Of a stretch of 64,000 bases of DNA, positions 39,281 to 48,392 are shown one piece after another. Source of the stretch: Curtobacterium sp. SGAir0471 (GTDB taxonomy: Bacteria > Actinomycetota > Actinomycetes > Actinomycetales > Microbacteriaceae); contig NZ_CP027869.1 in assembly GCF_005490985.1 (NCBI RefSeq), positions 2,356,001-2,420,000 on the forward strand, written 5' to 3'. Numbering within the stretch: position 1 is the stretch's first letter; each line of letters starts with the position of its first letter. The position numbers were made by a program, and so were the translations under genes. Below the pieces are notes generated by a model. The model made no database searches, was not told where the DNA came from, and was given only the letters and a program-made list of their open reading frames with translations.

Positions 39281-40477
39281 CTACAGCGCGACCGCCGCCG
39301 ACTGCCGGGCGATCTCGAGCTCCTCGTTCGTCGGGACGACGAGCACGGCGACGCGCGACGAATCGGTCGAGATGAGCCGGGCCTCCTTCGAGTGCAGCTC
39401 GTTGCGGTCGGCGTCGACCTCGATGCCCAGGTGTTCGAGTCCGGCGAGCACGCGCCGCCGCAGCAGTGCGTTGTTCTCCCCCACGCCGGCGGTGAACACG
39501 ACGGCGTCGAGCCCGCCGAGCTGCGCCGTGTACGCGCCCACGTACCGGCGGATGCGGTGCCGGTACACGGCGAGCGCTGCCTCCGCCTCGTCGTCACCGC
39601 GGAGTGCCGCGTCCTGCACGTCGCGCATGTCGCCGTTGCCGGTGAGCCCGAGCAGCCCGGACCGCTTGTTGAGCATCGTGTCGAGGTCGTCGAAGGACAT
39701 ACCGGCCTCGCGGTGCAGGTGGATGAGCACGGCGGGGTCGAGGTCGCCGGAGCGGGTGCCCATCACGAGGCCCTCGAGCGGCGTGAGCCCCATCGACGTC
39801 TCGATCGACCGACCGCCGTCGATGGCCGCGGCGGACGCCCCGTTGCCCAGGTGCAGCACGATCGTCTTCAGCTCGGCCAGCGGGCGACCGAGGAACGCCG
39901 CGGTCTGCTCGGAGACGTACTTGTGGCTCGTACCGTGCATCCCGTAGCGGCGGATCCGGTAGCGCTCGGCCAGGTCGGCCGGGATCGCGTACGTGTAGGC
40001 GTGCGGCGGCATCGTCTGGTGGAACGCGGTGTCGAAGACGGCGACGTGCGGCACGTCGGAGAAGACCTGCTTCGCCGCGCGGATGCCCTCGAGGTTCGCC
40101 GGGTTGTGCAGCGGCGCGAGGCTGTTGAGGTCCTCGATCTGCTGCTCGACCTCGTCGGTGACGACGGTCGCCGCGTCGAAGGTTGTCCCGCCGTGCACGA
40201 CACGGTGCCCGACGACCGCGGGCGGGTGCTCGTCGAACGACGGTCCGACCTTCCCGAAGGCGTCGATCATCGCCTGGAAGCCGGCGGCGTGGTCGGGCAC
40301 GGATGCGGCGTCGTTCGACGACGACTCCCCCGTCAGTGCGTTGGTGTGCTTCCACGCCCCCGACGACTCACCGATGCGCTCGACGAGCCCGGAGGCGAGC
40401 GTGCGCTCGCCCTCGAGCTCGATGAGCTGGTACTTGAACGAACTCGAACCAGAGTTCACGACGAGGGCTGCGGTCAC
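39281..40477 (-). CDS. ackA: Acetate kinase
   Basis: Interconverts acetyl phosphate + ADP and acetate + ATP. The protein is 398 residues: VVNSGSSSFKYQLIE at the N-terminus, GHRVVHGG, DTAFHQTMP, RYGMHGTSHKYVSEQ and HLGNGASAAAI, all acetokinase signatures, plus FTAGVGENN near the end. GTG start with AAAGG ten bases upstream. It follows pta by 96 bases on the same strand, giving the reversible acetate pathway; Acs provides the high-affinity direction. Confidence 0.97.
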   Translation of the reverse strand: MTAALVVNSGSSSFKYQLIELEGERTLASGLVERIGESSGAWKHTNALTGESSSNDAASVPDHAAGFQAMIDAFGKVGPSFDEHPPAVVGHRVVHGGTTFDAATVVTDEVEQQIEDLNSLAPLHNPANLEGIRAAKQVFSDVPHVAVFDTAFHQTMPPHAYTYAIPADLAERYRIRRYGMHGTSHKYVSEQTAAFLGRPLAELKTIVLHLGNGASAAAIDGGRSIETSMGLTPLEGLVMGTRSGDLDPAVLIHLHREAGMSFDDLDTMLNKRSGLLGLTGNGDMRDVQDAALRGDDEAEAALAVYRHRIRRYVGAYTAQLGGLDAVVFTAGVGENNALLRRRVLAGLEHLGIEVDADRNELHSKEARLISTDSSRVAVLVVPTNEELEIARQSAAVAL

Positions 40478-40497
40478 TTCGGTGGTGCCTTTCTCGG

Positions 40498-40521
40498 GAC
40501 GGTCTGGAGGCGCGGTGCGGG
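40498..40521. repeat. Single arm of family I element between pta and ackA
   Basis: CGGTCTGGAGGCGCGGTGCG (40500-40519) is identical to the start of the hairpin at 59041, but the second arm is missing here. It could be a decayed copy. Confidence 0.6.
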
Positions 40522-40573
40522 CGGGTGGGTCGGGCTGCGGTCGGTCGCGGCCCGGTCGGGTCGGACGGCTCGG

Positions 40574-42682
40574 TCAGGGCGCGTCGGTCGCGGTGCCGGC
40601 CTGGATCGCGGTGATCGCGACCGTGTTCACGATGTCGCTCACGAGCGCTCCGCGGGACAGGTCGTTGATCGGCTTCCGGAGGCCCTGCAGGACCGGCCCG
40701 ATCGCCACGGCGCCGGCGGAGCGCTGCACGGCCTTGTACGTGTTGTTGCCGGTGTTGAGGTCCGGGAAGACGAACACCGTCGCCCGGCCGGCCACGGGCG
40801 AGTCCGGCATCTTGGTGCGTGCGACCGTCGGGTCCGCGGCGGCGTCGTACTGGATCGGCCCCTCGACGAGGAGGTCCGGGCGACGCTCGCGCACGAAGGC
40901 GGTCCCGGCGCGGACCTTGTCGACGTCCGCGCCGCTGCCGCTGTCACCGGTGGAGTAGCTGAGCATCGCGACCCGCGGGTCGATGCCGAACTGCGCCGCG
41001 GTCTCCGCCGACGAGATCGCGATGTCGGCGAGCTGCTCGCTCGTGGGGTCGGGGATGACCGCGCAGTCGCCGTAGACGAGCACCCGGTCGGCGAGCGCCA
41101 TGAGGAACACGCTCGACACGATCGAGGTGTCGGGCCGGGTCTTGATGATCTCGAAGGACGGCCGGATGGTGTGCGCGGTGGTGTGCTTGGCTCCGGAGAC
41201 CATGCCGTCGGCCAGGCCGAGCTGCACCATGAGCGTGCCGAAGTAGGACACGTCGGTCACGGTGTCGCGGGCGAGCTCGATCGACATGCCCTTGTGCGCC
41301 CGGAGCCGGGTGTACTCCGCGGCGAAGCGTTCGCGCAGCTCGGGGTCGAAGGGGCTGACGAGCTGCGCGCCCTCGAGGTCCAGGCCGAGCTCGGTCGCCC
41401 GGGCCCGGATCGACGCCGGCTCGCCGAGGATCGTGAGCGCGCACACCTGGCGCTGCAGGAGCGTCGACGCGGCGTGCAGGATGCGGTCGTCGTCACCCTC
41501 CGGCAGCACGATCCGCTTGCCGTAGCCGCGGGCGCGGTCGAGCAGGCCGTGCTCGAACATGAGCGGCGTGACGACCCCGGACGGGCTGAGCTGCAGGCGG
41601 TCTCGGAGGGCGTCCGCGTCGACGTGCTGCTCGAAGAGCGCGAGCGCCAGGTCGGCCTTGCGGGGCGAGTCCGCCGCGAGCCGCCCGCGGGTGTGGGTGA
41701 TCCGGAGCGCGGTGTCGTAGGTACCGAGGTCGTTGCGGGCGATCGGCAGCGAGCTCGACAGCCCCTCGAGCAGCCGGGTGATCTGCGGCGAGGTCTCGAA
41801 CCCGCCGTTCAGGATCACACCGGCCAGGCTCGGGAACGTCTCGGACTGGTTCGCGAGCACGGTCGCGAGGAGCACGTCGCTGCGGTCCCCCGGCACCACG
41901 ACGATGCCGCCCTCGATGAGCCGGGGCAGCACGTTCTCCATGCTCATGCCGGCGACCACGGTGCCGAGGGCCTCGCGGTCGAGCAGTGCCTCGTCACCGC
42001 GGACGAGTGTGGCGCCGGTCGCCTCGAGCAGCGCTCGGACGGTCGGTGCGACGAGCACCCGGTCCTCGGGGATGGCCCACACAGGGGTGTCGGGGTGGTC
42101 GTCGCGCACGGCTCGCTCGACGCTGTCGACGATCGCCGGCAGGGCCTCGGGGTCCGCACGGTTCACCACGACGCCGAGCAGCTGGGCGTGCGCCGCGCGG
42201 AGCTCGCTGGTGGTGACGTCGGCGACCTGTGCCATGGCGTCGGGCGTCCGGGCGCCGCGCTCCGCCGAGTCCCGCCCGCCGAGCACGAGCAGCACCGGCG
42301 CGCCGAGGTTCGCCGCCACCTTCGCGTTGAACGACAGCTCGGTCGGACTGCCGACGTCGGTGTAGTCGGACCCGAGGACCACCACCGCGTCGCACTGTCG
42401 CTCGACCTGGGCGAACCGGCTGAGGATCGTGCCGAGCGCCGCGTCGGGGTCGGCGTGCACGTCGTCGTACGTCACACCGACGGCCTCGTCGTAGGACAGC
42501 CCGACCGCCGAGTGCTGGAGCAGGAGCTCGAGCACGTAGTCGGGCTCCGCCACCGACCGCGCGACCGGCCGGAACACGCCGACCCGTCCGACGGAGCGTG
42601 CGAGGGTCTCGAGGACACCGAGGGCGACGGTGCTCTTGCCCGTGTGTCCTTCTGCTGACGTGATGTAGATGCGGGTCGACAC
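40574..42682 (-). CDS. pta: Phosphate acetyltransferase (long form)
   Basis: Interconverts acetyl-CoA and acetyl phosphate. The protein is 702 residues, the long multidomain form. It has an N-terminal P-loop domain (ITSAEGHTGKSTVALGVL), a central DRTGG domain and a C-terminal PTA domain with MVSGAKHTTAHTIRP, VFVFPDLNTGNNTYKAVQRS and IGPVLQGLRKPINDLSRGA. GTG start (VSTRIYITSAEG). GGAGG lies too close to the start to act as a normal Shine-Dalgarno; TAGCCT six bases upstream suggests a leaderless mRNA. Confidence 0.97.
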   Translation of the reverse strand: MSTRIYITSAEGHTGKSTVALGVLETLARSVGRVGVFRPVARSVAEPDYVLELLLQHSAVGLSYDEAVGVTYDDVHADPDAALGTILSRFAQVERQCDAVVVLGSDYTDVGSPTELSFNAKVAANLGAPVLLVLGGRDSAERGARTPDAMAQVADVTTSELRAAHAQLLGVVVNRADPEALPAIVDSVERAVRDDHPDTPVWAIPEDRVLVAPTVRALLEATGATLVRGDEALLDREALGTVVAGMSMENVLPRLIEGGIVVVPGDRSDVLLATVLANQSETFPSLAGVILNGGFETSPQITRLLEGLSSSLPIARNDLGTYDTALRITHTRGRLAADSPRKADLALALFEQHVDADALRDRLQLSPSGVVTPLMFEHGLLDRARGYGKRIVLPEGDDDRILHAASTLLQRQVCALTILGEPASIRARATELGLDLEGAQLVSPFDPELRERFAAEYTRLRAHKGMSIELARDTVTDVSYFGTLMVQLGLADGMVSGAKHTTAHTIRPSFEIIKTRPDTSIVSSVFLMALADRVLVYGDCAVIPDPTSEQLADIAISSAETAAQFGIDPRVAMLSYSTGDSGSGADVDKVRAGTAFVRERRPDLLVEGPIQYDAAADPTVARTKMPDSPVAGRATVFVFPDLNTGNNTYKAVQRSAGAVAIGPVLQGLRKPINDLSRGALVSDIVNTVAITAIQAGTATDAP

Positions 42683-42688
42683 CCCTCC

Positions 42689-42694
42689 AGGCTA
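42689..42694 (-). promoter_or_regulatory. Candidate -10 for leaderless pta
   Basis: TAGCCT on the minus strand, six bases (GGAGGG), then GTG. Same spacing as for mqo and dnaX. Confidence 0.5.
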
Positions 42695-42745
42695 GTCGTG
42701 GCCACGTCGTGCGCTCTGGGAGTCGGCGGGGCTGTGGACGGACGT

Positions 42746-42776
42746 GGTCGTGACCACCCTCGCGAACCTGTACCAT
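42746..42776 (+). promoter_or_regulatory. Promoter of tRNA-Ser
   Basis: The -10 TACCAT (42771-42776) is preceded by GGTCGTGACCACCCTCG, sixteen of seventeen bases the same as the block before tRNA-Pro. The shared block contains a GTGACC that could be the -35. Confidence 0.55.
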
Positions 42777-42804
42777 GGGGTGTCGTCGTCGCGAGACGGC
42801 GCCA

Positions 42805-42892
42805 GGAGAATTCGCCTAGTGGCCTATGGCGCACGCTTGGAAAGCGTGTTGGGTGCAAGCCCTCGGGGGTTCGAATCCCCCATTCTCCGCCA
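42805..42892 (+). tRNA. tRNA-Ser(GGA)
   Basis: Acceptor GGAGAAT pairs with ATTCTCC. The anticodon arm is CACGC-TTGGAAA-GCGTG, anticodon GGA. A long class II variable arm and a T arm GGGGGTTCGAATCCCCC follow. The discriminator G is followed by an encoded CCA, unlike the tRNA-Pro gene. Confidence 0.96.
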
Positions 42893-42903
42893 GCAGCAGC
42901 ACC

Positions 42904-42933
42904 GAAGGGCGCGTCCACCAGGACGCGCCCTTC
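42904..42933 (+). terminator. Terminator after tRNA-Ser
   Basis: Perfect 13-base stem GAAGGGCGCGTCC/GGACGCGCCCTTC with loop ACCA. Between it and the next gene, degenerate GGCACCGCGTCCC units occur three times; nothing else is recognisable there. Confidence 0.8.
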
Positions 42934-43199
42934 GTCGTCCCGACGGCACCGCATCCCACTGGCGCCGCGTCCCCCCGGCACCGCGTCCCCCATCGGTGGG
43001 ACACGGGCGCACCCCATGCGCAACGACATGGCCGGGAAACGCCCAACGGGGGTGGAACGGGCTGTCCTCCGCCCCCGCTTGCCCCTAGTGTGAGCACACG
43101 GACGACCCCGGGACGGGTCGGACGGTGCAGCGGTCGGCAGGGGCGTCGACCGCGGGGACGTCCGGGTGTGCGCGCACCCGAGGGGAAGAGGAGATCACG

Positions 43200-43844
43200 G
43201 TGGGGGAAGCGACGGTGCCAGCTGCCGGACGTCTGCGGACGCCGGTGTACGACGTGGTCCTGCGCCCCCGGCGCTCGCTCGTCCGGTCGACCGTGCTGAG
43301 CATCGTGTGCTCGGCGGTCCCCCTCGCCGTCGCTCTCGTCTGGGTCTCGCTGCCGGAGCGTTGGTGGGCCCTCGTCGCAGGGCTCGTCCTCGCCCTGGCC
43401 GTGCTCGTCGGCGCGCTGTTCGTCCGGCTCGGTCAGGCCTTCCTCGGGATCGACGACGACGTCGTCGTCCTGCACGCCGTCCTCACCCCGAACCGTCGGA
43501 TCGGCCGAGAGCGGGTCCACCGGCTGGTCGTCGCCCCGACGTACGGCGCCTCGACCGAGCGGACCACGCGCGAACTGCTGGCCTTCGACGCCGACGGCAC
43601 CCACCTCTTCCGCCTGCGCGGCGACGTCTGGGGCGACCGGGCCCTCGACCGCGTCGTCGAGGCGCTGGACGTGCCCGTGGAGCACGAACGCCGCCCGGTC
43701 CACGTCCGCGAGGTCGCCCGCCGGTGGCCCGCGAGCCGCACCTGGTACGAGCGCCGCGGCGGCCTGCTGCTGGTCGGCGTGGCAGCCGTGTGCATCGTCG
43801 CCGGGCTGCTCGCGGTCGAGACCGTCGGGCTCCTGACGCGCTGA
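43200..43844 (+). CDS. Small membrane protein, PH-like
   Basis: A 214-residue protein of unknown function. Two adjacent hydrophobic segments (STVLSIVCSAVPLAVALVWV and WWALVAGLVLALAVLVGALF) precede a soluble beta-rich part (FLGIDDDVVVLHAVLTPNRR). A last helix is LLLVGVAAVCIVAGLLAV. The layout resembles actinobacterial PH-domain membrane proteins, but I recognise no motif. The GTG start has a strong AGAGGAG site six bases upstream; a longer upstream reading is rejected for that reason. Confidence 0.65.
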   Translation: MGEATVPAAGRLRTPVYDVVLRPRRSLVRSTVLSIVCSAVPLAVALVWVSLPERWWALVAGLVLALAVLVGALFVRLGQAFLGIDDDVVVLHAVLTPNRRIGRERVHRLVVAPTYGASTERTTRELLAFDADGTHLFRLRGDVWGDRALDRVVEALDVPVEHERRPVHVREVARRWPASRTWYERRGGLLLVGVAAVCIVAGLLAVETVGLLTR

Positions 43845-43917
43845 CACCGCCCGGATCCACCCCGCCGCGGCCACGACCCACCGCGGCGACCGGCCAGCGG
43901 CGGCCGGCCCGGCGACC

Positions 43918-46008
43918 TCAGCGCCGTCGGCGCAGGGTCGAGAAGATGCCCCGGACGACCTCCTTGGCGATGGTCTGCCCGAGGCCGTTCCCCAGCAGCC
44001 CGCCGAGCGGGTCGTCCCCGGCCCGCCCGCCGGACCGTGACGAGCGCGTCGAGCCCGACCGTGACCGGCGCCCCGCGGCAGCTCGTTCCGCCCGCTCGAA
44101 CTCGCGCTGCGTCCGCTCGTACTCGGCCTGCGCCGCCTTCCGCTCGCGCTCGTCCCGCGCGGCCTGCGCGGCGGCCTCCTTCGCCGCCGCGGCGGCGGCT
44201 CGCGCAGCCTCCTGCTCGGCCTCGGCCTGCGCCTGCGCCGCGGCCGCCTCGGCGGCCGCCGACTCCATCCGGGCGGCGAGGACCTCGCGAGCCGACTCCG
44301 GGTCGACCGCGGTGCCGTACCGGGCGAGGAGCGGGGACGAGGCGACCCGCGCCTCCAGGACGTCCGACGGCAGTGCGTCCATCGATCCCTGCGGCGCCCG
44401 CAGACGGGTCCACGCCACCGGCGTGGGCGCGCCGTCCTCGTTCATCACCGTGACGATCGCCTCGCCCGTCGCCAGCGAGGTCAGGACCTCCCCCAGGTCG
44501 TAGTCGCTCGTCGGGTACGTCGACACCGTCGCCCGCAGCGCCTTCGCGTCGTCCGGCGTGTGCGCTCGGAGCTGGTGCTGCACGCGCGAACCGAGCTGCG
44601 CGAGGACGTCGTCGGGCACGTCCTTGGGGGTCTGCGTGACGAAGACGATGCCGACGCCCTTCGAGCGGATGAGCCGCACGGTGCGCACGATCTGCTCACG
44701 GAAGTCCTCCGACGACCCCGAGAACAGCAGGTGCGCCTCGTCGAAGAAGAACACGAGCTCCGGCTTGTCGGTGTCGCCGACCTCGGGCAGTTCGTTGAAC
44801 AGGTCGGCCAGCAGCCACATCAGGAACGTCGAGAAGACCTCGGGCTGGTCCTGCACGCCCGGCACCTCGAGCAGGCTCACGATCCCGCGGCCGTCCGGTG
44901 CGGTGCGGAGGAACTCCCGGGTGTCGATCTCGGGTTCCCCGAAGAACCGGTCGGCGCCCTTGTCGGCGAAGGTCACGAGCTCGCGGAGGATCACCCCGGC
45001 GGTCTGCTTCGACAGCCCGCCCAGCTCGGCGAGCTCCGCCTTGCCCTGGTCGCTCACCAGGTACGTGAGCACGGCGCGCAGGTCCGACAGGTCGACCAGG
45101 GGCAGCCCGGCGCGCTCGGCGTAGTGGAACACCAGCCCGAGCGAGGACTCCTGCGTCGCGTTCAGGCCGAGCACCTTCGACAGCAGCAGCGGACCGAAGC
45201 CGGAGACCGTCGCACGGATCGGCACCCCGGTGCCCTGCCCGCCGAGTGAGTAGAACTCCGCCTGGCTCCCCGTGCCCTGCCAGCGCTGGCCGATCGCCTC
45301 GGTGCGGGCGAGGAGCTTCGCGTTCGGCTGCCCGGCCTCGGCGAGTCCGGAGAGGTCGCCCTTGACGTCGGCCGCGAACACGGGAACGCCGTTCGCCGCG
45401 ATCTGCTCGGCGAGCAGCTGGAGTGTGCGGGTCTTGCCGGTGCCGGTGGCACCGGCGACCAGGCCGTGCCGGTTGAGCATGGCGAGCGGGATGCGCACCT
45501 GGACGTCGGGCAGCGGGCCGCCGTTGACGAGGGCCCCGAGCTCGAGGGCGGAGCCCTCGACGGCGTACCCGGTGCGGATCGCCTCGACCGCGTCGGGACC
45601 GAGCGGTCCGGCTGCTTGTGGCGTCACCGGTGCGGAGTCAGGGGTCGACGTCGGCGCGGAGACCGACGTCGGATCGGGGGCCGACGTCGCGTCGGTGGTC
45701 GCGTCGGGCACCGTCCGGCCGGGAGGCGCGGTGCCCGTCTCGACGGTCGACCCGCCCGTCGACGCGGTCGCGTCCGTCGACGCGGTCGCCTCGTCCACTC
45801 GGCTCACGTCCGGGGCCGGTGTCGGTGCCGCCTCGTCCACTCGGCTCACGTCCGGGGCCGGTGCCGGTGCCGCCTCGGCCGCCCGGTGCAGCGCCGCGGC
45901 GAGCTCCTCGGCCCGTCGGGCTGCCTCGTCGGCCAGCCGTCGCGCCTCCTCCGCCGCTGCCTGCGCCGCTGCTGCCGCTGCCCGTGCCTGCTCCACCGCG
46001 TCGATCAT
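43918..46008 (-). CDS. HerA-like/DUF853 P-loop ATPase
   Basis: A 696-residue FtsK-HerA superfamily protein. An Ala-rich coiled coil (EQARAAAAAAQAAAEEARRL) and a Pro/Thr/Asp-rich linker come first. The motor has P-loop GLVAGATGTGKTRTLQLL, then VFAADVKGDLSGLAE and Walker B LVFFFDEAHLLF. A second Ala/Glu coiled coil and a basic, Ser-rich tail end it. The YjgR/DUF853 subgroup is widely conserved with no fixed role. TATGCT ends six bases before the ATG, so it may be leaderless. No NurA partner is nearby. Confidence 0.85.
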   Translation of the reverse strand: MIDAVEQARAAAAAAQAAAEEARRLADEAARRAEELAAALHRAAEAAPAPAPDVSRVDEAAPTPAPDVSRVDEATASTDATASTGGSTVETGTAPPGRTVPDATTDATSAPDPTSVSAPTSTPDSAPVTPQAAGPLGPDAVEAIRTGYAVEGSALELGALVNGGPLPDVQVRIPLAMLNRHGLVAGATGTGKTRTLQLLAEQIAANGVPVFAADVKGDLSGLAEAGQPNAKLLARTEAIGQRWQGTGSQAEFYSLGGQGTGVPIRATVSGFGPLLLSKVLGLNATQESSLGLVFHYAERAGLPLVDLSDLRAVLTYLVSDQGKAELAELGGLSKQTAGVILRELVTFADKGADRFFGEPEIDTREFLRTAPDGRGIVSLLEVPGVQDQPEVFSTFLMWLLADLFNELPEVGDTDKPELVFFFDEAHLLFSGSSEDFREQIVRTVRLIRSKGVGIVFVTQTPKDVPDDVLAQLGSRVQHQLRAHTPDDAKALRATVSTYPTSDYDLGEVLTSLATGEAIVTVMNEDGAPTPVAWTRLRAPQGSMDALPSDVLEARVASSPLLARYGTAVDPESAREVLAARMESAAAEAAAAQAQAEAEQEAARAAAAAAKEAAAQAARDERERKAAQAEYERTQREFERAERAAAGRRSRSGSTRSSRSGGRAGDDPLGGLLGNGLGQTIAKEVVRGIFSTLRRRR
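45788..45871. repeat. 42-base in-frame duplication in HerA-like gene
   Basis: Two near-identical 42-base copies encode 14 residues each (APDVSRVDEA with a PAP/PTP flank) in the linker between the coiled coil and the ATPase. Frame is kept. Confidence 0.85.
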
Positions 46009-46014
46009 GTCCGC

Positions 46015-46020
46015 AGCATA
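46015..46020 (-). promoter_or_regulatory. Candidate -10 for leaderless HerA-like gene
   Basis: TATGCT on the minus strand, six bases, then ATG. Confidence 0.5.
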
Positions 46021-46194
46021 CGGACGGCCGGGGTCAGCGGTCCGGCCACGTCTCGCGGGGCGCCCCGGTGCCGGTCCGGACGACGGTGTCGACGTCGTCC
46101 GACAGCGGTCGCGTCGGACGACAGCGCCACCGCCGCTCGTCCCGGCTCCCGCGCCCCACCGCACGGCCGGGCGCCGGCGGAGGTCGCTCCCCGG

Positions 46195-47451
46195 TCAGTG
46201 CGAGAGCGCCGGCACCGTCCGCGGCCGGACGACCACCCAGAGCACGATGACCGCCACGGCCGCCGTGCACGCCATCACGCCGGCCATCGGCGTCGCCGCG
46301 GTGATCCCGAGCCAGCCCACGATCGGCGACACGAGCCCGGCGACCCCGAAGTTCAGCGCACCGAGGAGCGACGCGGCGGTGCCGGCCTCCTTGCCGTGCG
46401 CAGCGAGGCCGATCACCTGCACGAGCGGGAACGTGAACCCGCACGCGGCGATGAAGAACCACAGTGGCACGAGCACCCCGACGAGACCGGCGCCGAGCTG
46501 GTCGAGCACCACGATCGCGACGGCGGACACGAGCAGGGTGGCGGTCGAGCAGGCGAGGATCCACTGCGGGCCGACCCGCTGCGCCAACCGCGAGGACACC
46601 TGCACGCCGACCACCACGCCGATCGAGTTCACGGCGAAGAGCAGACCGTACTGCTGCGCGTCGAGACCGTAGACCGTCTGGAACAGGAAGGGCGAGGCGG
46701 AGAGGTACGAGAACAGTCCGCTGAACACCATCGCGCCGATGAGCGCGACGCCGACGAAGATGCGGTCGGAGAGCAGGGCCTTGTAGCGCTGCCCGATCGT
46801 GGAGTGACCGGCCTCCTTCCGCCGGGCCGGCGGCAGGGTCTCCACGATGAGGAGCGACGATGCGATGACGACGGCCGCGCCGTAGCACGCGAGGAACACG
46901 AACACACCACGCCAGCTGACGAACTGCAGCATCTGCGAGCCGATGAGCGGAGCGAGGATCGGTGCGAGACCGTTCACCATCGCCAGGCGCGAGAGCATCC
47001 GGACGAGCGGCTTGCCGCCGAACAGGTCACGGACGGTGGCCATCGCGACGACACCGCCGGCCGCGGCACCCATGCCCTGCAGGACGCGGAACAGCGCGAG
47101 CACCTCGACGTTCGGCGCGAGCGCAGCACCCACCGAAGCCGCGACGTGCACCGACGTGGCGATGATCAGCGGGAGACGGCGCCCGACCTTGTCGCTCCAC
47201 GGCCCGACGAGCAGCTGTCCGACGGCGAAGCCGAGGGTGGTCGCGGTCAGCGTGAGCTGCACGGCGCCCTCGGAGATGCCGAGCTCGCGCTCGAGCGACG
47301 GGAACGCCGGCAGGTACAGGTCGATGGTGAACGGCCCGAGCGCGGTGAGCGCGCCGAGCACGAAGACGTAGACGAGGCGCTGCCGCCGGGTGAGCGAGTC
47401 ACCGGGGTGCAGCACGACGCGGAGCGAGCCGGTGGTGGCGGGCGCGGTCAC
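46195..47451 (-). CDS. Bcr/CflA-family multidrug MFS exporter
   Basis: A 418-residue 12-helix transporter. Motif A-like GQLLVGPWSDKVGRRLPLI follows the second helix; the first segments are VYVFVLGALTALGPFTIDLY and LPAFPSLERELG, typical of Bcr/CflA drug efflux proteins. GTG start with AAGGA six bases upstream. It is divergent from a TetR-family gene 296 bases away, with a palindrome and tandem pentamers in between, so induction by substrate through that regulator is likely. Confidence 0.88.
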   Translation of the reverse strand: MTAPATTGSLRVVLHPGDSLTRRQRLVYVFVLGALTALGPFTIDLYLPAFPSLERELGISEGAVQLTLTATTLGFAVGQLLVGPWSDKVGRRLPLIIATSVHVAASVGAALAPNVEVLALFRVLQGMGAAAGGVVAMATVRDLFGGKPLVRMLSRLAMVNGLAPILAPLIGSQMLQFVSWRGVFVFLACYGAAVVIASSLLIVETLPPARRKEAGHSTIGQRYKALLSDRIFVGVALIGAMVFSGLFSYLSASPFLFQTVYGLDAQQYGLLFAVNSIGVVVGVQVSSRLAQRVGPQWILACSTATLLVSAVAIVVLDQLGAGLVGVLVPLWFFIAACGFTFPLVQVIGLAAHGKEAGTAASLLGALNFGVAGLVSPIVGWLGITAATPMAGVMACTAAVAVIVLWVVVRPRTVPALSH

Positions 47452-47550
47452 GAGCGGTCCTTCACGGAGGTCGGGTGCAGGAGAGGCGGGATCGGGTCCG
47501 CTCGTCGACGTCGGGGACGTTCGACGGCGGCCGAGGCAGACGGACGCACG

Positions 47551-47601
47551 ATCGGATCAGATCGGGTCGAATCGAATCGATTCGGCGTCGGAACCATCCT
47601 A
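47551..47601. promoter_or_regulatory. Pentamer array and palindrome in MFS/TetR control region
   Basis: Seven consecutive five-base units from 47551 (ATCGG, ATCAG, ATCGG, GTCGA, ATCGA, ATCGA, TTCGG) end in the perfect palindrome CGAATCGATTCG (47573-47584). On the minus strand TAGGAT (47601-47596) is a -10 for the exporter, with the palindrome just after the start site. This is where a TetR-type repressor would bind. Confidence 0.5.
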
Positions 47602-47747
47602 GGGCCTGTGTGAGCGCTCTCGCGACGTCCGTCCGCCGTCGTCCTCGTCACACTGCGCGCTCTGTCCCGTCCGCGCGGCCGCCGTGCGGTAACGTCGGAC
47701 TGCTCGAGCGCCGCCTGGTGCGGTCGGAACGAAGAGGGGGTGGTGTC

Positions 47748-48329
47748 GTGGTCGACGCCCGGATCGTGCACACCACGGCAGCGCTGCGCGAGGCGATCCT
47801 CCGGCTCGCAGCGGACCGCCCGGTCTCCGCGATCACCGTCGCCGACGTCACCCGTGCTGCCGGCATCAACCGGGCGACGTTCTACTCGCACGCGGTGTCC
47901 CCCGGATCGCTCCTCGCCGACGCACTGACGCCCGAGCTCGACCGCATCCGCGAGGACGACGTCGAGGCCCGCCGCACCGCGTCGGCCCGCGGCGCGGACG
48001 AGGACGAGCTCGCCGCCATCACCCGCCGCGGCATCGACGCCGTCGTCGAGCACGTCGTGGCGCACCGTGACATCTACGCCCGCGGGTTGCCCGACACCGA
48101 GGACGCCTCGCTCCACCGGATGCTCGTGCAGCACTTCACCGTGTCGAGCGCGCAGCACATCCGCGAGCTCGACCCCGCATCGCGCCCACCCCTGCTCGAC
48201 GACGTCGCCGCCGGCTTCGTGGCCCAGGGCTTCGTCGGTGCGATCGAGGCGTGGCTCGCCGGACCGCGGCGTTCCCGGAAGTCCCTGGTCGAGACGATCA
48301 CCCTGTCGTTCCCGGCCTGGTGGCACTGA
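47748..48329 (+). CDS. TetR/AcrR-family regulator
   Basis: A 193-residue regulator. The N-terminal helix-turn-helix is LREAILRLAADRPVSAITVA then DVTRAAGINRATFYSHAVSP, the TetR signature. The all-helical C-terminal ligand domain ends TLSFPAWWH. GTG start after an AGAGGGGG site. Divergent from the Bcr/CflA exporter and probably its repressor; ligand unknown. A longer in-frame reading that starts upstream covers the operator region and is rejected. Confidence 0.88.
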   Translation: MVDARIVHTTAALREAILRLAADRPVSAITVADVTRAAGINRATFYSHAVSPGSLLADALTPELDRIREDDVEARRTASARGADEDELAAITRRGIDAVVEHVVAHRDIYARGLPDTEDASLHRMLVQHFTVSSAQHIRELDPASRPPLLDDVAAGFVAQGFVGAIEAWLAGPRRSRKSLVETITLSFPAWWH

Positions 48330-48392
48330 GCCGAGGCGCCGACCGCGCCCGGTCGCACTGACCCGCGCCGGGCGTCGACCGCGGTCCCGGCC

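Noticed and set aside
39392..42658. A 1,088-codon open frame on the plus strand
   Set aside because: It is antisense to ackA and pta, which are certain; no motifs.
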